A program made the translations under genes and the position numbers. The notes below the pieces were generated by a model. The model was given only the letters and a program-made list of their open reading frames with translations, made no database searches and had not been told where the DNA came from. Shown here piece by piece: positions 25,420 through 33,472 of a stretch of DNA of 39,214 nt; positions within the stretch are counted from its first letter, which is position 1, and each line of letters begins with the position of its first letter. Source of the DNA: Rhizobium sp. ASV20 (GTDB lineage: Bacteria > Pseudomonadota > Alphaproteobacteria > Rhizobiales > Rhizobiaceae); assembly GCF_016429015.1 (NCBI RefSeq), contig NZ_JAELTU010000060.1, positions 1 through 39,214 on the forward strand. Direction: 5' to 3'.

Positions 25420-25513
25420 GGCTCGCTATCTTTTTCCGACGCGCAATGCCGCTGTGGTCTTTTCGCGTCACCGCCGGGGTCGAGCAAACAGCGTGATGGA
25501 CTTGGGAGGCATG

Positions 25514-25900
25514 ATGAAACTGCTCTTTCTGACGTTGACGACCGTCCTGCTCGCTTCGGGGTCTCAGGCGCTTGCGGATGGAGATGCAGTCGCGGGCGCA
25601 GCCGTCTTTCGAAAATGCGCGGCCTGTCATACGGCGACCGCGCATGAGAACCGTGTCGGGCCGTCACTGATGGGTGTGATCGGCCGCCCGGTCGCCAGCC
25701 TGCCGGATTACAACTATTCGCCGGCGATGAAAGCTTTCGGTGCCGACGGCAAGGTCTGGGACGAGGCGTTGCTGCGCAAATACCTGCCGGCACCCCAGGC
25801 TCTGGTGAAGGGGATCCGAATGACTTTCCCCGGCTTGAAGAGCGACCGGGACCTCGACAATCTGCTCGCCTATTTGCGGAATCCTGCCGTCGCGCAATAA
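25514..25900 (+). CDS. Class I c-type cytochrome, periplasmic
   Basis: A 128-residue secreted cytochrome c. The signal peptide (1 to about 22, ending SQALA-DG) is followed by KCAACHT, the single heme attachment site (CXXCH, 35-39), and the axial Met103 in GIRMTFPG. The size and the GPSLMGVIGRPVAS ... YSPAMKA pattern match cytochrome c2/c550-type electron carriers. It could shuttle electrons to a terminal oxidase or a periplasmic dehydrogenase; none is adjacent. GGGAGG immediately upstream favours ATG 25514 (25511 is possible). It lies 94 bp after tdk. Confidence 0.93.
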   Translation: MKLLFLTLTTVLLASGSQALADGDAVAGAAVFRKCAACHTATAHENRVGPSLMGVIGRPVASLPDYNYSPAMKAFGADGKVWDEALLRKYLPAPQALVKGIRMTFPGLKSDRDLDNLLAYLRNPAVAQ

Positions 25901-25970
25901 TGCGACCGGGCATTTTCATGTTGGACGGAAGCGGCTAGTCTCCCTTCACAGGCAGGGGAGAGACGCTTTC

Positions 25971-26993
25971 ATGGCCATACCTCATTCCTTCGACGGCATG
26001 CTCGACAAGGCGCAGACGACGCTCGACGACGCGATCGGCAGTACGACTGCGGCCATGACAACGCTGGCCGGTCACGCCAAAGGCGAGGGGAGCGTCGAGG
26101 TCGTCAATTTTCCGGTAGAAGAAGCGCTGGTACGTGAGGCGGTCGAAACGCTGGAACGATGGAAGTCTCTCGCCCTGTCGCTGGTGAAGGATCTGGATCG
26201 GATGACCGCGAATGCGGATCTGCAGCATCGCCGGCTATTCGACGAAAATGCCGGCTTTGAAGACGCAAGTCTGCTCCGCAGGAAGCTGGCCGGCGGCCCG
26301 ATGAAACCCGAAGCGATCATCGCCGATATCGATGCGACTCTCGGCGCCTCGGCGGCCCTCGATCTCCTGTTCAAGCAGGCCAGGCCCGCTTTGTCGCGCT
26401 GCTTTCGTGATTGCGAAAGCCATTTGGGCGGGGCGATCGAGCGACGGCGAAAACTGGACTTCGCGATCGAGGAAGTGCAGCGCGAAGCCGATGCCGTCAT
26501 GACCCAGGTCACGGATCTGCGCCGTAGCCTGTCTTCGCCCCGCCATTCAGATACGCATTTCGAGCAGGATGACGACTATCGGAATTTGCTGACCGGGCAG
26601 GATGCACTGCGCAAGCGTGAGAGGGAACTGCAGTCCGAGCGAACGGCACGCCAGCGTCTTATCGATCTCTATGAGGGCTTGGTTGGCGTCCTCAACGCAC
26701 AGATCGCCGCCGTCGGTGCGATGGCGGGGAAACTCAACGTTGATATCGAGCAGCGGATCGCATTGCTGAAGGCATTGACGCCGGGGGTTGATCCATCGTC
26801 GTCCGTGACGGTCCGGACCCAGGCAGTGGAGAGCCTGATTCAGGCTTTTGACGCGAATGTGCTGGCTGGGCACGATCTTGCGGCACGCAAGGCGCATGTC
26901 GATTTCGTCTTCGCCAGGCGGTTGGAGCCCCATTTGTTGCCTGTACCAGCCGAGCGGGGAGAGGCTTCGGAGGAGACGCAGCCGGAAGGATGA
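25971..26993 (+). CDS. Uncharacterised alpha-helical protein, coiled-coil
   Basis: I do not recognise a family. The 340-residue product has no signal peptide or TM segment. It is rich in charged residues and predicted helical almost throughout, with heptad-like stretches around 155-180 (ERRRKLDFAIEEVQREADAV) and 210-235 (DALRKRERELQSERTARQR). The C-terminal tail is acidic and low in complexity. GC3 and ribosome binding site (GGGGAGAG) indicate a real gene. It precedes a DUF2333 membrane protein gene on the same strand across 198 bp, with a weak hairpin between. A cytoplasmic partner of that protein is a guess from position only. Confidence 0.75.
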   Translation: MAIPHSFDGMLDKAQTTLDDAIGSTTAAMTTLAGHAKGEGSVEVVNFPVEEALVREAVETLERWKSLALSLVKDLDRMTANADLQHRRLFDENAGFEDASLLRRKLAGGPMKPEAIIADIDATLGASAALDLLFKQARPALSRCFRDCESHLGGAIERRRKLDFAIEEVQREADAVMTQVTDLRRSLSSPRHSDTHFEQDDDYRNLLTGQDALRKRERELQSERTARQRLIDLYEGLVGVLNAQIAAVGAMAGKLNVDIEQRIALLKALTPGVDPSSSVTVRTQAVESLIQAFDANVLAGHDLAARKAHVDFVFARRLEPHLLPVPAERGEASEETQPEG

Positions 26994-27011
26994 TCGGCAT
27001 CCTCTGCTGAA

Positions 27012-27037
27012 AAAACGACGTGGACTGTTGTCGTTTT
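27012..27037 (+). terminator. Possible weak terminator
   Basis: AAAACGAC/GTCGTTTT, eight pairs around a ten-base loop, 18 bases after the stop of the helical protein. The T run is part of the stem, so termination would be weak. Confidence 0.45.
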
Positions 27038-27191
27038 CCTCCGGAACACATATTTGCTGGAGCTGGGATAGCGCCAAAGCTCTATAGCACGGAAATCGAA
27101 AGAGATTTTCGCAAGAGTGGATGCGCGGATTTTGTGTGGTGCGTCCTTCGCGTGTCGGCAGGATGCGCGTTGAGGTTTAGGAGGCGTATCC

Positions 27192-28331
27192 ATGCTCGAC
27201 TCGATCAAGGCGCTCTGGAAGCGGATGACTTCTGCCATCTGGCGCTGGCTGGGCCTGGTCTTCGTCGGGATTGCATGGCCTTTCCTGGCGGCGCATGGCT
27301 GGTATCGGCAGCGTAACTGGGTGATCAAGGCGCCAATCGCAGCCTTTGTCGCCCTGCTTGCGGTTCTCTACGTCTATTTCATCTGGCAGACGCAGGTCTG
27401 GAGCGGGTTCAACATTGCTTATCCCGACGTGTACAAGTTTTCCGAACGCAAATTTTCCGCCGGGCAGGAGCTGCCTGCGCCGAGCGGGCAGCAGGCTGCG
27501 GCCAGCGCGCCGAAGACCTGCCAGACTTCGGCTGTCGTCGACGTTGCAGCCGATCTGATCGATTTCAACGTCAACCAGAATGCCTGGATTTCGTCGATGC
27601 TGCTCTACAAGGCCGGCTTCTTCGGGGTCTCCTGGGATGATACGCCATTCCTCGACAACAAGGCGTCCTTCCAGCGTGGCGTGAATTCCGTCGTCCGGCG
27701 GACCTCGGCTGAGCTTGTCGATACGATTGGCCGCGTGCGCGGCACGTCAGGCATCAACAGCGACCTGCAGAAGGCGCGAGGCAATCTTCAATTCGACGAA
27801 TCGAGCTGGTATTTCGGGCTGCATCCGTTCGGGCCGAAGACGCCGACGCCGAGCTACTTTCGTGCCGCAATCACCAATCTTCGCAGCTTCAATACGGACC
27901 TCAGCAGCTGCAAGACGATCTTCGACAGTCGCGCTGACAATTTGCTGCAGTTCGTTGACCATATCGCCGGCGATCTCGGCAGCACTGCCAATATCTTAGC
28001 CGAACGATCTCAGAACCACAGCTACGGATGGTTCGACATGCGTGCGGACGATCGCTTCTGGTTCGCTTATGGCCAGCTCTACGCCAGCTATGGCATTCTC
28101 AGCGCGGCAGGCGTGGATTTTCAACAGGTCATCGCCGAGCGGAATGTCGGCGTGCTCTGGAGCGGCACCCTCGATATGTTGCGGGCGGCGTTGCGGATCC
28201 AGCCGTTCATCATCTCCAATGGCAGCGAAGACAGTTCCTTCATGCCAAGCCATCTTGCGACGATGGGCTTCCATGTCCTGCGGGTTCGGTCGAATCTCGT
28301 TGAGATCCGCACGGTTCTTGGCGGGCGTTGA
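27192..28331 (+). CDS. DUF2333-family membrane-anchored protein
   Basis: A 379-residue protein of DUF2333, of unknown function and found mainly in Proteobacteria. After an amphipathic N-terminus there are two hydrophobic segments, about 18-34 and 46-67 (APIAAFVALLAVLYVYFIW), then a long periplasmic domain with VDLIDFNVNQNAWISSMLLYKAG-like text and conserved Trp/Phe residues (FDESSWYFG, HSYGWFDMRADDRFWFAYGQLY). Two Cys residues (about 112 and 237) could pair in the periplasm. AGGAGG seven bases before ATG 27192 is a strong ribosome binding site. The function is unknown; the family's many aromatic residues suggest an envelope role but this is inference. Confidence 0.85.
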   Translation: MLDSIKALWKRMTSAIWRWLGLVFVGIAWPFLAAHGWYRQRNWVIKAPIAAFVALLAVLYVYFIWQTQVWSGFNIAYPDVYKFSERKFSAGQELPAPSGQQAAASAPKTCQTSAVVDVAADLIDFNVNQNAWISSMLLYKAGFFGVSWDDTPFLDNKASFQRGVNSVVRRTSAELVDTIGRVRGTSGINSDLQKARGNLQFDESSWYFGLHPFGPKTPTPSYFRAAITNLRSFNTDLSSCKTIFDSRADNLLQFVDHIAGDLGSTANILAERSQNHSYGWFDMRADDRFWFAYGQLYASYGILSAAGVDFQQVIAERNVGVLWSGTLDMLRAALRIQPFIISNGSEDSSFMPSHLATMGFHVLRVRSNLVEIRTVLGGR

Positions 28332-28519
28332 TCGTTGAGCCCTTAGCGTGAGGCTTGCGTTTGCCCGCTGGGCCGAAGAGCAGCCATGCTTTTAGCGTGA
28401 TGTCGGGTCTGTGCCTGGAGAGATGCGAGCACTTCCAGCGAAGTACGCCACGGTTTTCCATCGGAAATGCGTAACAAAGCAGAAGAATAGGGCGTTGTCG
28501 CGATTCAAGCGGAAGCGCT

Positions 28520-29251
28520 CTAGCTGATAAGCTTGAGCCGAATAGCTTTCGCGACGAGTTGCGTGCGATTGACGCAATCGAGTTTCTTGATCGCGTTCGT
28601 CATATAGGCATTGACGGTATGGTCGGAGAGCGAGAGGATCTGGCCGATCTCGACCGACGTCTTGCCCTGCGCCGTCCAGCGAACGACTTCGAGCTCGCGG
28701 GCAGAAAGCGTATGCGGGACCGAACCATCGTTTCGCTTCAGACCATTGTAGGCGTCGAGAGCCTGCAGCATGATCATGGCGAGTTCGTTGAGCTCGCTCT
28801 GGCCAAGACTGCTACGGTTGCCCATGAACCAGAAAAGGAGACGCTGCCCATCGGCGGAATTGATCGGGATGATCACGTTCATCGGACAATTATAGTTGAT
28901 CAGCAGTGCCTGCAGCTCGCGCGACAACTCAACTTCTGGTGTGTTATCCTTTTCCAGCAGATGCCAGGTGCGCGGCATTACCGAATCGCGAATACGGAGC
29001 AATGTCTGACACCGGCGCACGAGTTGCTGACGATCGAATTCGCGCACAAATTGTGCCGGCACGGACCCTTCGATCAGCAGCGGCGTCATCATTGAATCAT
29101 CCGGAACCGGCGCGTTCATGAAGGCCACATGGTTGAAGCCAAAGGCTGTCCCCGACCGTTCCAATGCCTGAGCAAATGCCGTCTGTGTCCGAGCAGCAGC
29201 CAACTCGGCAGAAAGCAGCAATTGTCTCTCGGCAGCGATGATATAGGACAT
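28520..29251 (-). CDS. LuxR-family regulator with autoinducer-binding-like domain
   Basis: From ATG 29251 it is 243 residues: an N-terminal autoind_bind-type alpha/beta domain (about 15-165) and a C-terminal LuxR HTH (LSARELEVVRWTAQGKTSVEIGQILSLSDHTVNAYMTNAIKKL). The HTH is canonical. The ligand domain is divergent: the WxxxY and Asp-Pro motifs that hold the acyl-homoserine lactone in TraR/LasR are not visible in the corresponding segment (FVREFDRQQLVRRCQTLLRIRDSVMPRTW). No luxI synthase is adjacent, so this is a LuxR solo. It could bind a different ligand or act without one. The upstream region is strikingly AT-rich. The GTG at 29269 is an alternative start. Confidence 0.88.
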   Translation of the reverse strand: MSYIIAAERQLLLSAELAAARTQTAFAQALERSGTAFGFNHVAFMNAPVPDDSMMTPLLIEGSVPAQFVREFDRQQLVRRCQTLLRIRDSVMPRTWHLLEKDNTPEVELSRELQALLINYNCPMNVIIPINSADGQRLLFWFMGNRSSLGQSELNELAMIMLQALDAYNGLKRNDGSVPHTLSARELEVVRWTAQGKTSVEIGQILSLSDHTVNAYMTNAIKKLDCVNRTQLVAKAIRLKLIS

Positions 29252-29826
29252 ATGAGTTGAGGCGCCCACAGCGTGTTATCGTTATCAAATACCCGATCTA
29301 TGGGTGAATGCTAGACGCAAAAATACCACAGGACCAGAAATAAATTCATTTTCATATATTTTGATATTTTAATATATTGAATTATATGACTTTTATCAAA
29401 GCGGTCCCCGAGAGCGAAAATTTTGTCTTCGGCATCTACAAATGCGTCATCGATATACAACATACGACTCCTCAATGGTGGTGGCGAAGGAGTCGCATCA
29501 GCTCGGATCTTGCCTAGCGCGGATTTTGCGAAATGATCGAGTAATCTTCGAGATGATTCATGGAACTGACCTCAGCCTCTTACATGCCTCTGGTTGAGTG
29601 ATCATTTGATCATGTTGTATGATGAGCTAAGCACTCAAATTATCCGTGGCCCATGCAATTTCACACCGGAACGTTTAAGGCCATAGTTCGCAGGCAGCAG
29701 CATGTCGGGCTTGAGAATTGGCTCGTCTTTTCTGAAATGATGCTGCGGTGCAAAGCCTTGCCTTGCGAAGGCCCGAAGCGGTTGCTATCGGTCTTGCCAA
29801 AGCAATCGCTTCCAGGCGTGTATCTC
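29252..29826. other. Long intergenic region with AT-rich block and inverted repeats
   Basis: A 575-bp divergent region. Positions about 29330-29400 are extremely AT-rich (runs such as TTTTGATATTTTAATATATT) in an otherwise GC-rich window. CGACTCCT (29465-29472) and AGGAGTCG (29488-29495) form an 8-bp inverted repeat. TGATCA occurs twice at 29599-29612 separated by TT. The frame of the downstream gene is open from 29653, but the signal peptide starts at 29827. I see no separate gene. Confidence 0.55.
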
Positions 29827-30774
29827 ATGAACTTTCGCTTCCTGCCGCAGCTTGCAATGCGGTGTTGTCAAACGACGTTATGGCTTCTGACGGCTGTTTC
29901 GCTTCTGCTGTTGTCGTCTATGTCTGCGGGAGCGGCTGAGGTCGCCGGTGGCCAGCCGATGCAATTTCGGCTTGTTCACGGCGATATGGGACAATGCCGC
30001 GGCGACAATAGTTGCCCGGACTGGATTTCAGCAGAAGGGCAGATCATGGCGGATTCGCCAAGGAAGCTGCAAAAGCTGCTGAAAAAGCTTGGCAGTCGCA
30101 AACTGCCGATCATTGTGAGCTCGCCCGGCGGCGATGTGAAGGCCGCGATGGAAATGGCCTATACGATCCGGAAGCAGAAGCTCTCGGTCGCGGTTGGCCG
30201 TACCCGCTCGCGGGCGTGCCCCTATGCGGAGCCGATCTGCGCGGCCGCGGTCGCCAAGGACGGCTCGATCAAGGGAGAGCCATTTTCCGCAGGGGCGATC
30301 TGCTTCTCGGCCTGCCCGTTATTTTTCACGGGCGGGGTCCAGCGTGTGTTCAGCCCCTTTGCGCTCATGGGCGTTCATCAGATCACCACCACCTATAGCG
30401 AGGTGCGCGTCCAATACCGGACCGAATATGAAATGGTGAACGGCAAGCGCAAGATCCTTTCTAAGAAGGAAATCGGACGCAAATTCGTCGGCAGGTACGA
30501 TACGACCAAGCTCGATAAGGCCCAGAAGGCGAGGCTGGTCGGATTCCTCGGCAAGATGGGCGTCGACAATGCACTGGTCGATCTGATGCTCGGGACCGAC
30601 CCGAACGGCATCCATCTGATCTCGCAGATGGATGCTCTCAAATTGAAGCTCACGACAGAGCCAGTCGATGCGCTCGCGCTCGTATTAGCAAGCGGCTGCG
30701 GAGTGGGCCAAACGGGGCCGGCTTGCCCGACGTCATCGTCTGCGGCCAGCGGATCGGCAATGGCCGGCAAATAG
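29827..30774 (+). CDS. Periplasmic ClpP-like/crotonase-fold protein
   Basis: A 315-residue secreted protein. A signal peptide (1 to about 37, ending SAGA-AE) precedes a ClpP/SppA-like fold: the oxyanion-type SSPGGDVKAAMEMAY (98-112), a Ser161-Ala-Cys motif in ICFSACPLFFTGG, and His184 in ALMGVHQ. This spacing resembles ClpP, with Ser161 and His184 as candidate catalytic residues; the Asp is not identified. Between the GG motif and the Ser is an unusual insert with Cys131, Cys138 and further Cys at 159 and 163 that could form disulfides. A Ser/Ala/Gly-rich tail ends the protein. A periplasmic serine protease is plausible, but substrate and partners are unknown. No strong ribosome binding site marks the start. 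Confidence 0.78.
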   Translation: MNFRFLPQLAMRCCQTTLWLLTAVSLLLLSSMSAGAAEVAGGQPMQFRLVHGDMGQCRGDNSCPDWISAEGQIMADSPRKLQKLLKKLGSRKLPIIVSSPGGDVKAAMEMAYTIRKQKLSVAVGRTRSRACPYAEPICAAAVAKDGSIKGEPFSAGAICFSACPLFFTGGVQRVFSPFALMGVHQITTTYSEVRVQYRTEYEMVNGKRKILSKKEIGRKFVGRYDTTKLDKAQKARLVGFLGKMGVDNALVDLMLGTDPNGIHLISQMDALKLKLTTEPVDALALVLASGCGVGQTGPACPTSSSAASGSAMAGK

Positions 30775-30789
30775 CCATTGCTTGAGGCG

Positions 30790-31299
30790 TCAGCTATCCT
30801 TGCCTTTGGCCTTCGCCATGATCTTTTCGAGGAAGCCGAGCAGCAGCGCCGAGACGACGAAGGCCAGGTGGATGATCGTGAACCACATCAGCTTGGCATT
30901 GTCGTATTGCGTGGCGTTCAGGAAGATCTGCAGCAGATGGATCGAGGAGATGGCGACGATCGAGGATGCGACCTTGATCTTGAGGCTGCCTGAATCGAGT
31001 TTGCCGAGGAACGACACCTGGCCTTCTGCTTCATCGAAGCGGCTGACGAAATTCTCGTAGCCGGAAATCATCACCATGACGATGAGGCTTGCCACCAGGG
31101 CGGCGTCGATCAGGCCGAGGATGGCCAGGATCATATCGGCTTCATCATAGACGAGCGCGTTGATCGCGACCTTGTAGAACTTGTAGATGAACGAAACCGC
31201 ATAGACGGCGAGCGAGGCGGCCAGGCCGAGATAGAAGATCACCAGGAGCCAGCGACTGGAGAGGATGATGCGCTCGACCAGCAATTCCAGGGACTTCAT
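30790..31299 (-). CDS. YqhA/UPF0114-family membrane protein
   Basis: A 169-residue inner-membrane protein of the UPF0114 (TIGR00645) family of unknown function. The N-terminus LELLVERIILSSRWLLVIFYLGL, a central ILGLIDAALVASLIVMVMISGYENFVS segment with the family's conserved GYENFVS, and LLQIFLNA ... WFTIIHLAFVVSALLLG give about four TM helices. AAAGGA before ATG 31299 supports this start; the open frame runs up to 31380. It is convergent with the ClpP-like gene (15-bp gap) and divergent from fhs. Confidence 0.9.
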   Translation of the reverse strand: MKSLELLVERIILSSRWLLVIFYLGLAASLAVYAVSFIYKFYKVAINALVYDEADMILAILGLIDAALVASLIVMVMISGYENFVSRFDEAEGQVSFLGKLDSGSLKIKVASSIVAISSIHLLQIFLNATQYDNAKLMWFTIIHLAFVVSALLLGFLEKIMAKAKGKDS

Positions 31300-31465
31300 A
31301 TGTTTTCCTTTGTTCTCGCTTTGAATTCGGATCCCGAAAATAGGCATACCGGCGTCTCGCGGCAAGTCAGCTCGTTTCACTCTAAGAGGACGTCGTTCCT
31401 ATTCACACCGTAAACATATTGGTTTATCCCGACACGCAAATGACCATGTGTTGGGGGCAAGTTTA

Positions 31466-33145
31466 ATGGCGACAGTGGCATCCGATATCGAAATCGCGCG
31501 TGCGGCAAAGAAACTGCCCATCATCGACATTGGCGCCAAACTTGGCATTCCCGCAGAGGACCTTGCGCCCTACGGATATGACAAAGCTAAGATTGGCTCG
31601 GATTTCATTGCCGCCCAGGCTGGCAAGAAGGACGGCAAGCTGATCCTCGTCACGGCCATCAATCCGACGCCGGCGGGCGAGGGGAAGACGACGACGACAG
31701 TCGGCCTTGGCGACGGTCTTAACCGAATCGGCAAGAAGGCGATGGTCTGCGTGCGCGAGGCGTCGCTTGGTCCCTGCTTCGGCGTCAAGGGCGGAGCTGC
31801 CGGCGGCGGCTATGCTCAGGTCGTGCCGATGGAAGACATCAATCTGCATTTTACCGGTGATTTCCACGCCGTTACCTCGGCTCATAATCTGCTCGCCGCG
31901 CTGATCGACAACCACATCTATTGGGGCAACGAGCAGAATATCGATATTCGGCGTATCACCTGGCGCCGCGCGATGGACATGAACGATCGGGCCTTGCGCG
32001 ATATCGTGTCCTCGCTCGGAGGCGTTTCCAATGGCTTTCCGCGTGAAGGCGGTTTCGACATCACGGTCGCTTCCGAGGTCATGGCGATCCTTTGCCTTGC
32101 ATCCGACCTCAAGGATCTGGAAAAGCGGCTCGGCAACATTATCATCGGCTATCGTCGCGACCGCACGCCCGTCTATGCGCGCGACCTGAAGGCCGATGGC
32201 GCCATGGCCGTGCTTTTGAAGGATGCGATGCAGCCGAACCTCGTGCAGACGCTGGAGAACAATCCGGCGCTGGTGCATGGCGGCCCGTTTGCCAATATCG
32301 CCCATGGCTGCAATTCGGTCATCGCCACGCGCACGGCGTTGAAACTTGCCGATTATGTGGTGACGGAAGCCGGTTTCGGTGCGGATCTCGGTGCAGAGAA
32401 ATTCTTCGACATCAAATGCCGCAAGGCAGGGCTTTCGCCGGATGCGGCCGTCATCGTGGCGACCGTTCGCGCGCTGAAGATGAACGGCGGCGTCAAGAAG
32501 GACGATCTCGGCCATGAGAATGTCGAGGCTCTGGTCAAGGGCTGCGCCAATCTTGGCCGGCACGTCGCCAACGTCCGCAAGTTCGGCGTACCCGTCGTGG
32601 TGGCCATCAATCATTTCATTTCGGATACGGAAGCTGAAATCGAAGCGCTGAAGGATTATGTCGCCCGGCTCGGTGCCGAGGCAATCCTCTGCCGCCACTG
32701 GGCGGAGGGCTCAGCCGGAATCGTCGATCTCGCGCAGAAGGTGGTGGAGCTTGCCGAATCCGGTCAGGCAAAATTCCAGCCGCTCTATCCCGACAATCTT
32801 CCCTTGCTGGAAAAGATCGAGATCGTCGCCTCGAAGATTTATCACGCGGGCGAGGTCACGGCGGACAAGGCCATTCGCGACCAGCTGCGCTCCTGGGAAG
32901 ATCAGGGCTATGGGCACCTGCCTGTTTGTATAGCCAAGACCCAATATTCCTTCTCGACCGACCCGAACCTTCGCGGTGCGCCAGAGGGCCATATCGTGCC
33001 CGTGCGCGAGGTGCGGTTGTCTGCCGGGGCCGGCTTCGTCGTCGTCATCACCGGCGAGATCATGACCATGCCCGGCCTGCCGAAGTCACCGGCTGCGGAA
33101 CGGATTTTCCTCAATGATCATGGTTACATCGAGGGATTGTTTTAA
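31466..33145 (+). CDS. fhs: Formate-tetrahydrofolate ligase
   Basis: Makes 10-formyl-THF from formate, THF and ATP, supplying C1 units for purines and fMet. The 559-residue product has the ATP-binding PTPAGEGKTTTTVG (67-80), REASLGPCFGVKGGAAGGGYAQV-type folate and formate region, HGGPFANIAHGCNS and EAGFGADLGAEKF, all diagnostic. The C-terminal GEIMTMPGLPKSPAAERI is also typical. GGGGGCAAG before ATG 31466 is the ribosome binding site; the GTG frame opening at 31448 is unlikely. It stands alone, divergent from the YqhA-like gene; folD or other C1 genes are not adjacent. Confidence 0.97.
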   Translation: MATVASDIEIARAAKKLPIIDIGAKLGIPAEDLAPYGYDKAKIGSDFIAAQAGKKDGKLILVTAINPTPAGEGKTTTTVGLGDGLNRIGKKAMVCVREASLGPCFGVKGGAAGGGYAQVVPMEDINLHFTGDFHAVTSAHNLLAALIDNHIYWGNEQNIDIRRITWRRAMDMNDRALRDIVSSLGGVSNGFPREGGFDITVASEVMAILCLASDLKDLEKRLGNIIIGYRRDRTPVYARDLKADGAMAVLLKDAMQPNLVQTLENNPALVHGGPFANIAHGCNSVIATRTALKLADYVVTEAGFGADLGAEKFFDIKCRKAGLSPDAAVIVATVRALKMNGGVKKDDLGHENVEALVKGCANLGRHVANVRKFGVPVVVAINHFISDTEAEIEALKDYVARLGAEAILCRHWAEGSAGIVDLAQKVVELAESGQAKFQPLYPDNLPLLEKIEIVASKIYHAGEVTADKAIRDQLRSWEDQGYGHLPVCIAKTQYSFSTDPNLRGAPEGHIVPVREVRLSAGAGFVVVITGEIMTMPGLPKSPAAERIFLNDHGYIEGLF

Positions 33146-33222
33146 GTTCTCATTCTGATTCAACATCCGTCGATGTCGCCTGTCGTGTTGACGCGGCGGA
33201 AATTGCCGGCAAGATCGGCGTT

Positions 33223-33447
33223 ATGGTCCTCGTCACGCGCACGGATGAGGGATACGCCGCAAAGGCTCTGATGCCGGCCTTCTTCATTCCGTGCATCGGC
33301 GTGTCGGATCCAGCTCAATGCTGCAAGGTGCCAACCGTGGAGGGCGCTTGGTCGATCCGGTCGATCTGGCTGGCGAAGAAACGTTTGCCTGATGAGACGG
33401 CAGTCGCCGTCTACAAGGACCTGTGGTTCTCGAACTGCGCCGTCTAG
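33223..33447 (+). CDS. Short unrecognised coding-like segment after fhs, possibly a gene remnant
   Basis: A 74-codon frame starting at ATG 33223. I do not recognise the product (VLVTRTDEGYAAKALMPAFF near the start, a Trp/Cys-rich end with KDLWFSNCAV). Third-position GC is high, roughly 80%, as in real genes nearby, and the same phase stays open leftward to the end of fhs without a start codon. No ribosome binding site precedes the ATG. It may be a small gene with an unusual start, or the 3' remnant of a gene that lost its 5' end. Confidence 0.35.
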   Translation: MVLVTRTDEGYAAKALMPAFFIPCIGVSDPAQCCKVPTVEGAWSIRSIWLAKKRLPDETAVAVYKDLWFSNCAV

Positions 33448-33472
33448 TGCTGCTCACTGTCTTTGAGCGACG

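Noticed and set aside
28480..28530. Possible rhizobial repeat fragment ending GGAAGCGCTCTAG
   Set aside because: Only about 15 bases resemble the repeat arms, too little to call.
31463..32698. 411-codon open frame antisense to fhs
   Set aside because: Mirror frame of fhs with no recognisable features.
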